Assembly: GCA_014804785.1 (NCBI GenBank)
Contig: JAAUZD010000043.1
Coordinates: 1 to 64,000, forward strand
DNA: 64,000 nt
Direction of reading: 5' to 3'
From: Lachnospiraceae bacterium
GTDB lineage: Bacteria; Bacillota; Clostridia; Lachnospirales; Lachnospiraceae
Position 1 is the first letter of the stretch; every line of letters starts with the position of its first letter. Positions 1-8,823 of the stretch are shown piece by piece. The notes below the pieces were generated by a model. That model saw only the letters and a list, made by a program, of their open reading frames with translations. It was not told where the DNA came from and did not search any database. The position numbers and the translations under genes were made by a program.

Positions 1-861
1 CGCATGCTATTTAAGGAAAAGGAAAATCTACTCAGTCTTTACAATGCGGTCAATAAAACATCCTATACAAATGTGGAGGATTTGGAGATTACGACACTGG
101 AAAATGCAGTCTACATGAATTATAAAAATGACATCTCCTTTGTGTTTGATTTTGAACTGATGCTCTATGAGCACCAGTCTACCGTAAACCCCAATATGCC
201 GCTGAGAAATCTGATCTATGTCACGAAGGTGCTACAGAATATTACGAGAAACGAGACCCTGTACAGCACAGTGCTTATCAGACTGCCTGCGCCAAGATTT
301 GTGGTTTTTTATAACGGGACCGATTCCCAGCCTGGAAGGCAGGTCCTGCGACTGTCGGATGCATTCGAAAAGCGGATGGAAAAGCCGGAACTGGAACTGA
401 CTGTGAGCGTATACAACATAAATCCGGGATACAATGCGGAGCTGATGGAGGCGTGCCGTTTATTAAAGGAATATACACAGTATGTAGAACAGGTAAGAAA
501 ATTTGCGAAGAAAGCATTTTTTCCGGAAGCAGTAGAACAGGCAGTGGATCATTGCATCAGGAATGGGATACTGGCGGATTTCCTGTCAAAGAATCGGGCG
601 GAGGCGATAGCTGTGAGTATATTTGAGTATGATGAAGAGAAGCATCTTAAGAGCGAAAGAGAGCTGGCATATAAAAATGGAGAGGACGCTGGAATTAAGA
701 AGGGGATTGAGAAGGGAATCATCTTGGGAAAGGAAGAAGGCGAAAAGCGTTTTTCAAAGCTCCTGCAGATTCTTATGAAGGAGAAAAGAGGTGATGACTT
801 AAGCCGTGTCATTTCTGACCAGAGTTATCGGGAGCAGCTATATCGGGAGAATAATTTATAA
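1..861 (+). CDS. Rpn family recombination-promoting nuclease / putative transposase, 5' end outside window
   Basis: The protein matches the Rpn (PD-(D/E)XK nuclease superfamily) type common in Lachnospiraceae. Family-like motifs seen are LYEHQSTVNPNMPLRNL, PRFVVFYNG and SIFEYDEEKHLKSERE, followed by a Gly/Lys/Glu-rich tail (KNGEDAGIKKGIEKG). Members are known as DNA endonucleases that promote RecA-independent recombination. The reading frame is open to the window edge. Members usually carry about 15-20 residues before the MLFKEKENLL segment, so the Met at base 4 is probably internal and the gene is 5'-partial here. It stands apart from the glycan locus that follows and is separated from it by a hairpin-rich gap. 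Confidence 0.75.
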   Translation, partial: RMLFKEKENLLSLYNAVNKTSYTNVEDLEITTLENAVYMNYKNDISFVFDFELMLYEHQSTVNPNMPLRNLIYVTKVLQNITRNETLYSTVLIRLPAPRFVVFYNGTDSQPGRQVLRLSDAFEKRMEKPELELTVSVYNINPGYNAELMEACRLLKEYTQYVEQVRKFAKKAFFPEAVEQAVDHCIRNGILADFLSKNRAEAIAVSIFEYDEEKHLKSERELAYKNGEDAGIKKGIEKGIILGKEEGEKRFSKLLQILMKEKRGDDLSRVISDQSYREQLYRENNL

Positions 862-905
862 TCTAGATACCAATTTCACATATCGAGGTGAGGAATCGGA
901 TAGTG

Positions 906-990
906 GGAGCAGCTTTTACGCGTATGGGATGCTGAAGCAGGTTAAATTTGCTGGATGTTCAGACGCGAAAGGAAGTCTGCTCCGTTTTTT
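906..990 (+). terminator. Probable terminator with long imperfect stem after the Rpn gene
   Basis: GGAGCAG at 906-912 pairs with CTGCTCC at 977-983. There is further imperfect pairing inside (CTTTTACGCG against CGCGAAAGG), and a run of six T follows (985-990). The long loop makes it weaker evidence than a compact terminator. Confidence 0.4.
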
Positions 991-1018
991 ATAAGTATAT
1001 ATTAGGTTATGGTCTGGC

Positions 1019-1063
1019 GGCAGCCTTGAAAGGATAAAATGGGTTTTATCTTTCAAAGCTGCC
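1019..1063. other. Stable 20-bp hairpin in the intergenic gap
   Basis: GGCAGC-C-TTGAAAG-G-ATAAAA is followed by a short GGG-type loop and the near-perfect complement TTTTAT-CTTTCAA-A-GCTGCC. No T-tract follows on the plus strand, so it is not a standard terminator. It could be an attenuator, an insertion-sequence end or the remnant of a small mobile hairpin. It lies between the Rpn terminator and the promoter of the first MBOAT gene. Confidence 0.5.
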
Positions 1064-1078
1064 CCCAAAATATGCAAC

Positions 1079-1108
1079 TTTACATTGTATATAAGAACAT
1101 GCTATAAT
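1079..1108 (+). promoter_or_regulatory. Sigma-A-type promoter for the first MBOAT operon
   Basis: A TTTACA -35 box (1079-1084), an 18-nt spacer and a perfect TATAAT -10 box (1103-1108) lie upstream of the MBOAT gene that starts at 1239. They imply a leader of about 125 nt. No riboswitch was recognised in the leader. Confidence 0.6.
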
Positions 1109-1238
1109 ATTAATCACTTGTGTTTACGAAGTTTATTAAGTTTAAATGTGTCAGCTTGATAAAATTTTGTTTAATTGATGTCCTAATATTGTAGCTGTTT
1201 ATGCATAGTGCAGAAAAGGTGTAAGGTAATAGACAAAA

Positions 1239-2708
1239 ATGCTATTTAATTCTTTTGATTTTTTGATTTTCTTCCCAATAGTGACAATGATATTTTTTGT
1301 AATACCTAGGAGACTTAGAACTTTGTGGCTGCTGATTGCCAGCTATTATTTTTATATGAGTTGGAATCCGAGGTATGCTGTATTGATTGCTTTTTCTACG
1401 GTCATTACTTTTGCAAGTGGACTGCTGATAGAAAAAGTGAAAGCAAAGCAAAAGAAAAGACTTGTGGTGGCTGCTTCTCTGATTAGCAACCTGACAATAT
1501 TAGGCATATTCAAATATGCCAATTTTATTTTGCAGACTTTAAATCAGATAACAAGCCACATGGGTTTAGGGATGATAGATAAGAGAATTGATCTGCTCCT
1601 TCCGGTTGGGATTTCCTTTTATACATTTCAGGCATTGAGTTATACTCTTGATGTATATAAAGGGAATATCAAGGCAGAAAAAAATATTTTAAACTATGCG
1701 TTGTTCGTTTCGTTCTTTCCCCAGCTAGTGGCCGGACCGATTGAAAGATCAGGGAACCTGCTTCGTCAGATTCAAAAAATAACAGAAACAAAGCTTTGGA
1801 ATTTTGAACGGGTTCGGGGGGGGGTACTCCTGATGTTCTGGGGGCTGTTCCAAAAGCTGGTCATTGCTGACAGGGCTTCTATTCTTGTTAATCAGGTATA
1901 TGGCAATTATGAGAATTATGGTTTTCTTGAACTGGCAATTGCCTCCGTTCTATTTGCAATCCAGATATATTGCGATTTTGGCGGATATACAAACGTCGCC
2001 CGCGGAGCGGCTCGCGTCATGGGTTTTTCCCTGATGCAGAACTTCCGTCAGCCTTATTTTGCCGTCAGTATAAGGGATTTCTGGCAAAGATGGCACATCT
2101 CATTGACCTCATGGTTTACGGATTATCTGTATATACCGCTGGGCGGAAACCGCAAAGGGAAAATCCGGCAGTATATTAATATCCTTATTGTTTTTGGTGT
2201 AAGTGGTCTGTGGCATGGGGCAAGTTGGCATTTTGTGGCATGGGGACTGCTCCACGCAGGTTATCAGATTGCAGAAAATATTAAAAATCAAATTAGGAAG
2301 AATTTAGGAACAGAAATAAAAGATGCCGCTCAAGATTCGTTTAGTCAGAGACTAGGTAAGGGAATTGTTACTTTCCTTTTGGTGGATTTTGCATGGGTGT
2401 TTTTCGCAGCGGATCACCTTCAGCAAGTTTATGGTATTCTTCGACAGATGTTGACTGTATTTCAGACAACGAGTATTTACGAAATTGGACTGGACAGAGG
2501 AAACTGGTTTATGCTTTCCTTTGGAGTTATTGTTCTCATGACAGTTGATATTATACATGAAAAAGGGAAAAGTATATTTCTTTTGGTAAACCGACAGACA
2601 CTATGGTTTCGATGGATTTTGTATTTGGGGTTGATTTGGTGCATTATTCTGTTTGGGATCTATGGTGTTGGTTATGACAGCAGCCAGTTTATTTATTTTC
2701 AATTTTAA
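1239..2708 (+). CDS. MBOAT family membrane-bound O-acyltransferase (copy 1)
   Basis: A 489-residue polytopic membrane protein of the DltB/AlgI type, which moves acyl groups from the cytoplasmic side onto an extracellular glycan. Family signatures are the LPVGISFYTFQALSY segment, FPQLVAGPIERS, WQRWHISLTSWF, YIPLGGNRKG, and SGLWHGASWHF with the presumed catalytic His. Length is normal for the family and many hydrophobic segments are visible. The next gene, an SGNH/DltD-like protein, starts 18 bases downstream, the usual MBOAT partner arrangement. The C-terminal end, GYDSSQFIYFQF, recurs in the copies at 33.9 and 58.9 kb. The acyl group and the acceptor are not known from the sequence. Confidence 0.93.
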   Translation: MLFNSFDFLIFFPIVTMIFFVIPRRLRTLWLLIASYYFYMSWNPRYAVLIAFSTVITFASGLLIEKVKAKQKKRLVVAASLISNLTILGIFKYANFILQTLNQITSHMGLGMIDKRIDLLLPVGISFYTFQALSYTLDVYKGNIKAEKNILNYALFVSFFPQLVAGPIERSGNLLRQIQKITETKLWNFERVRGGVLLMFWGLFQKLVIADRASILVNQVYGNYENYGFLELAIASVLFAIQIYCDFGGYTNVARGAARVMGFSLMQNFRQPYFAVSIRDFWQRWHISLTSWFTDYLYIPLGGNRKGKIRQYINILIVFGVSGLWHGASWHFVAWGLLHAGYQIAENIKNQIRKNLGTEIKDAAQDSFSQRLGKGIVTFLLVDFAWVFFAADHLQQVYGILRQMLTVFQTTSIYEIGLDRGNWFMLSFGVIVLMTVDIIHEKGKSIFLLVNRQTLWFRWILYLGLIWCIILFGIYGVGYDSSQFIYFQF

Positions 2709-2726
2709 GAAAGGACATGACCGTTG

Positions 2727-4049
2727 ATGAGAAAGAAAGTAAAATATGCAGTTGCCAGTTTTCTGTTTTGCGTTTTACTTATAGGTTGCGGTAAATTTTT
2801 TCGATATATCTTGGTAGATGACACTACTTCCTATACAAGAATTACATTTCATGAAATGTATGAACAGGAAAACATAGATGTTCTATTCGTTGGTTCATCG
2901 CACTGTTATAGGAGCTTTATTCCTGAAATCCTTGATGAAGAGCTGGGAGCAAATACATTTAATGGCGGTACATCTGCTCAGGATTTAGATGGTTCATATA
3001 TGGTAATACAAGAAGCTGCAAGGCATCACGATATAAAGCATATCTATCTGGAACTTTACTATAATGTTGCGTTTGACACATATAAAACTCGAAAAGATAT
3101 GACTCAGACTTATATTATCTCGGATTATCTGAACCCTTCTCTGGATAAGGTCCAATACCTTCTTAACGCTTCGACAAAAGAACATTATTCCAATAGCTTT
3201 ATTTTGGCAAGAAGAAACTGGTCTATGCTCTTTGATGCAGATTATGTTAAAAATTTAATCATAAAAAAGGGAACAGATGCTTACAAAAATTATGAATACA
3301 CATATGTAACAGGAGAATCAGAGTGGTATGCCGGAAAAGGCTATGTTGCAGCCCAAGGAATCGTTGATGATTGGAATTATTTTTCCAAACAGGGATGGAA
3401 TGCTATAATCCTCGACAATATCTCGCAAGATTGGTATCATTCACTGGAAGATATTATTGCATTCTGTGACAAAAAAGGGATTTCCCTGACGTTAATATCT
3501 GCACCGATGTCCAATTATCAGCTTGTTGCAGGTGCAAGAAATTATGATGAGTATGTGGAATTGGTTCAGAACATGCTTGAGGGCACAAATGTCAATTACT
3601 ATGATTTCAATTTATGTAAAGAAGAATATTTTCCCAATACATCATCTCTGTTTAAGGATGCAGACCATGTGAATTGTTATGGAGCGGAAGTATTCAGCCA
3701 TTTATTTGCAGATTTCATTAATGGAAAAATTGGAGAAAATGAATTATTCTATGATTCTTATGAGGAGAAACTGAAAAATCTGCAACCAACGGTATTTGGA
3801 ATTAGTTACAATGACGTCAAAAATGATAATGAGGAATTGATTAGAAATTGCAGAATTGTTTCAACTGAAAATGATGATTTAGAATATGAAATCAGTTTGA
3901 AACCAGCAGAAGGAGAGCCGTATAAAGTTCAGGATTTTTCTGACAATGGTCTTTTTACCATTGTGCCAGACACACACGGCATAATTACTATTGCATATCG
4001 ACTAAGCAGTTTCCCAGATGAAGTATGGACAGTCAATATTACTTATTGA
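2727..4049 (+). CDS. SGNH/DltD-like extracytoplasmic partner of MBOAT (copy 1)
   Basis: An N-terminal hydrophobic segment is followed by LLIGCG, which could be either a membrane anchor or a lipobox. The SGNH block I motif is FVGSSHCYRSF and the C-terminal catalytic Asp-x-x-His is in KDADHVNCYG. Such proteins usually complete acyl transfer begun by the adjacent MBOAT protein, as DltD does with DltB. A TTG codon directly precedes the ATG at 2727. The ATG was preferred because AAAGAAAGGA lies upstream at workable spacing. About 440 residues, with a C-terminal region after the SGNH fold that I do not recognise. Confidence 0.8.
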   Translation: MRKKVKYAVASFLFCVLLIGCGKFFRYILVDDTTSYTRITFHEMYEQENIDVLFVGSSHCYRSFIPEILDEELGANTFNGGTSAQDLDGSYMVIQEAARHHDIKHIYLELYYNVAFDTYKTRKDMTQTYIISDYLNPSLDKVQYLLNASTKEHYSNSFILARRNWSMLFDADYVKNLIIKKGTDAYKNYEYTYVTGESEWYAGKGYVAAQGIVDDWNYFSKQGWNAIILDNISQDWYHSLEDIIAFCDKKGISLTLISAPMSNYQLVAGARNYDEYVELVQNMLEGTNVNYYDFNLCKEEYFPNTSSLFKDADHVNCYGAEVFSHLFADFINGKIGENELFYDSYEEKLKNLQPTVFGISYNDVKNDNEELIRNCRIVSTENDDLEYEISLKPAEGEPYKVQDFSDNGLFTIVPDTHGIITIAYRLSSFPDEVWTVNITY

Positions 4050-4234
4050 TTGGATTTAAAAATTGAAAGTGAATAACTTGGACCAGTTAAAAGAAACATA
4101 TATCAGTTCACTGCTTTGAAATCTGTTTAAATGTGGCAGTTAAACAGGCAATTGCTATAATTAGCATTAATATTTGTGCTTTAGGCATAAAGTGGCTCAT
4201 TTTTGGCAAGCATTAGCATATAGAAATAGTAAAG

Positions 4235-4262
4235 GCTGTTGCATTTCGGTGCAGCGGCTTTT
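4235..4262 (+). terminator. Rho-independent terminator after the first MBOAT/SGNH pair
   Basis: A 9-bp stem, GCTGTTGCA and TGCAGCGGC, closes a TTTCGG loop and is followed by TTTT. It lies in the 427-bp gap between the SGNH gene and the cytidylyltransferase gene. The rest of that gap (4263-4476) shows no convincing gene, only AT-rich sequence with scattered stops. Confidence 0.6.
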
Positions 4263-4476
4263 CTGGTAACTTAGGGGAATAAATTTAGGCAATATGGAAC
4301 TGGACAGCAAAGGATAAATAGGGTAATATTATGTTATTGTTTATGCAAAAGCCTTGGGCGATTGTTTGAACGTTGATGTGACAACGCTTCCAATGCTGAA
4401 GCTGTTAGGACGAGAATTATGAAAAAATTTTTACAAGCACGAAAAGAATAATTTAAAGAAACTTTTGGAGAATAGA

Positions 4477-4896
4477 ATGTACAAGGTAGGTTACACGCAA
4501 GGCGTTTTTGATATGTTCCATATTGGTCATTTGAATCTGATCAATAAAGCAAAAGAAAATTGTGAAACATTAATAGTCGGAGTGAATTCTGATCGATTGG
4601 CTGAAGCATATAAAAAGAAGATTCCGGTAATCAGGGAAGAGGAACGCGCAGAAATTGTCCGGAACTTGAAAGCTGTCGACGGGTGCTTTATTGTAGATAC
4701 GCTTGATAAGGGAGTGGTATATAAGGAACACCCATTTGATGCCGTGTTTATTGGTGATGATTGGAAGGGAAACGATAGATGGGCTCAGACAGAGAAGCAG
4801 TTGGCTGAATATGGAGTTAAGGTCGTGTATCTTCCGCATACACCAAATGTGTCATCGACAGATTTAAGAGGGGAAGTATTAAATAGTGTCAACTGA
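4477..4896 (+). CDS. tagD: Glycerol-3-phosphate cytidylyltransferase (TagD/TarD-like)
   Basis: Makes CDP-glycerol from CTP and sn-glycerol 3-phosphate for wall-teichoic-acid-type polymers. The nucleotidyltransferase signature GVFDMFHIGH near the N-terminus contains the HxGH catalytic motif. The C-terminal VSSTDLR matches the second conserved block (ISTT/SSTxIR). At 139 residues it has the usual TagD length. A TTG start is possible at 4465, but GGAG at 4467-4470 sits at proper distance from the ATG at 4477. The following gene overlaps its end by 11 bases and encodes the enzyme that would use CDP-glycerol. Related domains are fused inside the proteins at 25.5 and 32.1 kb. Confidence 0.88.
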   Translation: MYKVGYTQGVFDMFHIGHLNLINKAKENCETLIVGVNSDRLAEAYKKKIPVIREEERAEIVRNLKAVDGCFIVDTLDKGVVYKEHPFDAVFIGDDWKGNDRWAQTEKQLAEYGVKVVYLPHTPNVSSTDLRGEVLNSVN

Positions 4897-6097
4897 GAGT
4901 GAATATATAGAATCAAGGAAGAGGCAGGCAAATAAGCTTAGCAGAAAGTTTAAGCTGATGCAGGTGTTTCCTATTAAAAAGAACAAAATAGTTTTTTCAG
5001 CCTTTGAAGGAGATGGAGGATTCTGCTGCAATCCAAGATATATAGCAGAAGAACTACATCGTCGAGGAAACCGCTATGAAATGGTATGGCTGACGCATGA
5101 TGTGACGCATGAATTTCCTGACTACATCAAAGTCGTGCAGGATACTTCGTGGAATATAGTCTATCATCTTTCTACGGCAAAGGTTTGGGTGGACAATTAT
5201 AGGAAACCTTTTGGGACGTTAAAAAGAAAAGGGCAGCATTATATCCAGACGTGGCACGCAAGCATAGGATTTAAGGCGGTTGGTCTGTATCGGGGAAAAG
5301 AGTTTCCTGAAATTGCGAGACTGGTAAGTGAATGGGATTCCAACCTGGCTGATTATTTTATATCCAACTCAGATTATTGCGATAAAGTATATCCTAAAAA
5401 ATTGCTCTATAGTGGTCCGACTCTTAGGACAGGCTCTCCAAGAGTGGATTGTCTGATTAATTGCAGGGAAGAGTTGTATGCATTAATAAGAAAAAAATTT
5501 GGGATTGCTGAAGATACGAAGCTTTTGATGTTTGCACCGACCTTTAGGGGAGGAAATCAGAAGGGCAAGAAACAGGTTTTAGCATATGTTCCGAATATAG
5601 ACTTCAATAGATTACTCAGTACACTTGAAGAAAAATTCGGAGAAAAGTGGAAAGTGTTGCTGAGATTACATCCTCAGCTTTCTGCGAAATTCAAAGAAAT
5701 GCCGCTTCATGAAAAAGATGAAAAATTTATAGATGTAAGCCAGGCTCCGGACATGAGCGAGATTATGGCTGCATGTGACATGGTTATAACGGATTATTCC
5801 AGCTGTGCGTTTGACGCAAGCTTTGCGGGGATACCAGTAGTGCTGTATGCGGATGATATACAGGAGTATATAGAAAACCGCGGGCAGTTCATGTGGAAAA
5901 AGGATGAACTTCCTTTTGATATAGCTGAAGATAATGACGAATTGATGGAGAATATTGTAAATTTTAGTTATGAAAGGTACACAGAACGAGTGGAAGCCTT
6001 TAAAAGAAAGCATGGCGTAAATGAAGATGGCATGGCCAGTGTCAGGGTGGCTGATAAAATAGATGAGTATCTTCTGGATAGTGCATTTATCAAATAA
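4886..6097 (+). CDS. CDP-glycerol glycerophosphotransferase family protein (TagF/TagB-like)
   Basis: Transfers glycerol phosphate from CDP-glycerol to a glycan or to growing poly(glycerol phosphate). Family landmarks are YIQTWHASIGFKAVG, FISNSDYC, GSPRVDCLI, LMFAPTFRGG, LRLHPQL and ITDYSSCAFDASFAGIPV. The region after ITDYSS is the CDP-glycerol-binding end. It has 403 residues, shorter than TagF polymerases with N-terminal extensions and closer to single-addition or capsule-type members. The GTG start is preceded by GAGGGGAAG and overlaps the tagD-like gene, so the two are probably translationally coupled. Confidence 0.9.
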   Translation: MSTESEYIESRKRQANKLSRKFKLMQVFPIKKNKIVFSAFEGDGGFCCNPRYIAEELHRRGNRYEMVWLTHDVTHEFPDYIKVVQDTSWNIVYHLSTAKVWVDNYRKPFGTLKRKGQHYIQTWHASIGFKAVGLYRGKEFPEIARLVSEWDSNLADYFISNSDYCDKVYPKKLLYSGPTLRTGSPRVDCLINCREELYALIRKKFGIAEDTKLLMFAPTFRGGNQKGKKQVLAYVPNIDFNRLLSTLEEKFGEKWKVLLRLHPQLSAKFKEMPLHEKDEKFIDVSQAPDMSEIMAACDMVITDYSSCAFDASFAGIPVVLYADDIQEYIENRGQFMWKKDELPFDIAEDNDELMENIVNFSYERYTERVEAFKRKHGVNEDGMASVRVADKIDEYLLDSAFIK

Positions 6098-6123
6098 TCG
6101 AGTTTGACAAAGAGGATTGTAAG

Positions 6124-7308
6124 ATGGAATTAACACGAAATATATTAGAAGATAGTAAAAATATCATTATTTATGGAGCGAGTGTATATGGGGAACTTGC
6201 GCTTCGTGGGTTAGAAATGCTGGGTAAAACGCCAATCTGTTTTGCAGATCGTGCAAGGGCAGGGAGGGACTATCTGGGATATCCAGTTATTAAGCCGGAA
6301 GACCTCGTTAATCACAGGCAGAATTTAATATTGATTGCCAGTGCAGATTTTTATTATGAGATTCTTAATTTTTTGGAAGGATTAGACTGCGAGAATATAT
6401 ATGATATCTCTTTGCTGCTTCAGCAACCGATAGATTTAGATAAAGTATCCCACAGAGCAAAAGAAATGTATGATGCAAGGGAAAACTATTTTAAAGCGGC
6501 GAAAGGAACTGATCTTACTATTGTTCATCTTGGGTTCTGTGTATCTGAAAGATGTTCATTGAAGTGTAAGGATTGTTCTTTCTTAATGCAATACTATCAG
6601 CATCCACAGAATATAGATTTGGAATTGTACAAACCGGCATTAGACAGATTTATTGAAACTATTGATTATATTTCAGAATTCAGAATATATGGTGGAGAAC
6701 CGTTTATGAATCCTGACATGTACAAATTGTTGGAATGGTATAAGGAATGTGAGAAGATAAACACACTATCTATATATACAAATGGGACGATTATACCTAA
6801 CGCACACACTCTTGAGAGTATGAAAAGTAAGAAGGTTAAAGTTCATATATCCGATTATGGACACAATATGAATAAGGTGGATAAGCTTGTAAAAGTATTA
6901 GAGCAAGAAGGGATTACTTACTTTATACGTAAATATGATACATGGTGCAACGCAGGAGATCTATCGCCAAAAAATCACACAAGGCAGAAACTTGAAGAAA
7001 TATATAGTAATTGCTTTGCCACTAATTGCTATTCTTTTTTGAAAGGCAAATTTTATGCTTGTCCAAGGGCGGCACATGCGGTGAATCTTGAAGCTATGCC
7101 GGATGTAGTACAGGATAGGGTAGATTTTAATAATGAGAAACTCAGCATAGAGCAATTACAGCAACAGCTTAGAGAACTGATGCACAATAGAAAATATATT
7201 GCAGCATGTGCATACTGCGATGGATTAGATAATCACGTTGCAGGGGTGAAACCGGCAGTTCAGATTAGGGAACCATTAGAGTATAAGAGGATTGCAGATA
7301 ATGGATAA
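6124..7308 (+). CDS. Radical SAM protein with N-terminal Rossmann-like domain
   Basis: Residues about 12-100 form the recurring Rossmann-like domain of this locus (IIIYGASVYGE, then a loop with YPVIKPEDL). Residues from about 134 form a radical SAM domain with the cluster-binding C144-x3-C148-x2-C151 in CSLKCKDCSF, followed by the IYGGEPFMNP segment typical of SAM binding. Additional Cys residues near the C-terminus (CYSFLKGKFYACP and CAYCDG) could bind a second Fe-S cluster. The substrate is unknown. Because it sits between the glycerophosphotransferase and a glycosyltransferase, a role in glycan or polymer modification is inferred. The downstream gene overlaps its last 8 bases. Confidence 0.8.
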   Translation: MELTRNILEDSKNIIIYGASVYGELALRGLEMLGKTPICFADRARAGRDYLGYPVIKPEDLVNHRQNLILIASADFYYEILNFLEGLDCENIYDISLLLQQPIDLDKVSHRAKEMYDARENYFKAAKGTDLTIVHLGFCVSERCSLKCKDCSFLMQYYQHPQNIDLELYKPALDRFIETIDYISEFRIYGGEPFMNPDMYKLLEWYKECEKINTLSIYTNGTIIPNAHTLESMKSKKVKVHISDYGHNMNKVDKLVKVLEQEGITYFIRKYDTWCNAGDLSPKNHTRQKLEEIYSNCFATNCYSFLKGKFYACPRAAHAVNLEAMPDVVQDRVDFNNEKLSIEQLQQQLRELMHNRKYIAACAYCDGLDNHVAGVKPAVQIREPLEYKRIADNG

Positions 7309-8428
7309 AGCGAAACTTAAAGTGCTTCAATTTTCTATAGCATCATCAATGGGTGGAAGAACGAGGTACATATTAGAAAACTGGAAATATATTGACCATG
7401 AAAAGTTTCAATTTGACTTCGTAACATTTAGCAAAGATATTGCAGTTGAAAATGAACTGATTCAGCAAGGGTGTAAAGTGCACCATTTCCCATGTTATCC
7501 TAAAGAGAATGAAGAGTTGTTTATTGCAGCATGGAATAAAATATTGGATGAGGGATATGATATTGTTCATTTGAATACAAGTTATTGGGATGGATTTTTG
7601 CTTGAGGAATGTGCATATAAAAAAGGTGTTAAGAAAATTATTGTGCATTCACACAATACGGGAGTAGGTAAGCAGTTATCAGACGAGGAACGCGAAAAAA
7701 TTGTTCGCAATCATTTTGAATTACAGAAGACATTAGATTTTAATAAGATTACTGAGTTTTGGGCATGTTCCAAGGCAGCATCAAAATGGTTGTTTGGGGA
7801 ACGAATTAATGAAAATAAAATATTTATTACGTATCCCACAATTTGTGCAAGGGATTATATTTTTGATGAGCAAAAGAGGAATGAATGCAGAACAACTCTG
7901 GGAATTGGAAATGAGTTTCTTATAGGGACAGTGGGGCGTATAGTCTATCAAAAAAACCACGGCTTTTTATTAGAGATTTTTGCACATGCATTCAAGCATG
8001 ATAAAAATGTAAAATTACTTATTATAGGTAGAGGCGAGCTGGAAGCTGACTTGAGAAGCTTGGCAGTTGAATTAGGGGTGGTGGATCAACTTATAATTGT
8101 TAATTCCTGTGAAGATATTGTGCCCTATTATCATGCGATGGACTTGTTCGTTTTACCTTCTTTATATGAAGGGTTTCCTAAGGTGGTACTAGAGGCGGCG
8201 GCATCAGGATTAAGATGTTTGTGCAGCAACACCATTACTGACGAGATAGAATTTAGTGATTTAATAAAGAGAATACCTTTAGAAAAAACACTGTGGGAAA
8301 AGGAATTTTCCTGCTCTATGAAAAGAACGGAGTGTAATCGTAAACATGCAATAGATTTATTATTACAATCGGGGTTTGACCTTACTAAAGAGATTAGACG
8401 TATTGAAAAAAAATACATGGAAAATTGA
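7301..8428 (+). CDS. Glycosyltransferase family 4 (GT-B fold)
   Basis: The N-terminal acceptor domain begins VLQFSIASSMGGRTRYI. The C-terminal donor domain has GTVGRIVYQKNHGFLLE and the hallmark E-x7-E region in LPSLYEGFPKVVLEAAASG. A TTG at 7292 is in frame, but the ATG at 7301 has AGAGG at good spacing and overlaps the preceding stop codon (ATGGATAA). About 375 residues, normal for the family. The sugar donor cannot be told from the sequence. It is followed by a short decayed methyltransferase-like stretch. Confidence 0.88.
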   Translation: MDKAKLKVLQFSIASSMGGRTRYILENWKYIDHEKFQFDFVTFSKDIAVENELIQQGCKVHHFPCYPKENEELFIAAWNKILDEGYDIVHLNTSYWDGFLLEECAYKKGVKKIIVHSHNTGVGKQLSDEEREKIVRNHFELQKTLDFNKITEFWACSKAASKWLFGERINENKIFITYPTICARDYIFDEQKRNECRTTLGIGNEFLIGTVGRIVYQKNHGFLLEIFAHAFKHDKNVKLLIIGRGELEADLRSLAVELGVVDQLIIVNSCEDIVPYYHAMDLFVLPSLYEGFPKVVLEAAASGLRCLCSNTITDEIEFSDLIKRIPLEKTLWEKEFSCSMKRTECNRKHAIDLLLQSGFDLTKEIRRIEKKYMEN

Positions 8429-8490
8429 CAACGGAGGTTACACATTGGAAATGGAAAATATACATTAGTAGAATCATTTTTGGAGGATGA

Positions 8491-8823
8491 AAAGTCTATG
8501 AACCTTCAGATGAAAGAGTGAAGGATGCAATTATCATTGTAAGTATTACAAAGAATAAAGTAGCACAGTCTGTAGCAGATTTATACAGTGACTATTCTAT
8601 CCATTCTATAGATGGGCAATACCTTGACTATAATATAATAAAATTAGGAAAAAATGAGACCTTTATAGATACAGGAGCATTTGATCTCGCAACGAGTAAG
8701 GAATTTAAAAAGTACTGTATGCAATATGATTTCACAATATATATCATAGGGAAAAAATATGTATTCATTCAATGCAGTTGGCAAAAAATACGAAATGTAC
8801 AAAGAAAACAATCCTTTGTATAA
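8491..8823 (+). pseudogene. FkbM-methyltransferase-like fragment, frame broken into next gene
   Basis: The open frame lacks a good start: the GGAGGA at 8482-8487 leads instead to a short ATG frame that stops at once. It encodes about 100 residues containing ETFIDTGAFDLATSKEFKKY, which resembles the SAM-binding motif region of FkbM-type methyltransferases. Near base 8750 the meaningful reading appears to pass to the other frame, where SFNAVGKKYEMYKENNPL begins the next protein. A single-base indel in the A-run at 8752-8757 would join the two. I read it as a truncated, frameshifted remnant or the broken 5' half of a fusion gene. Confidence 0.5.
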
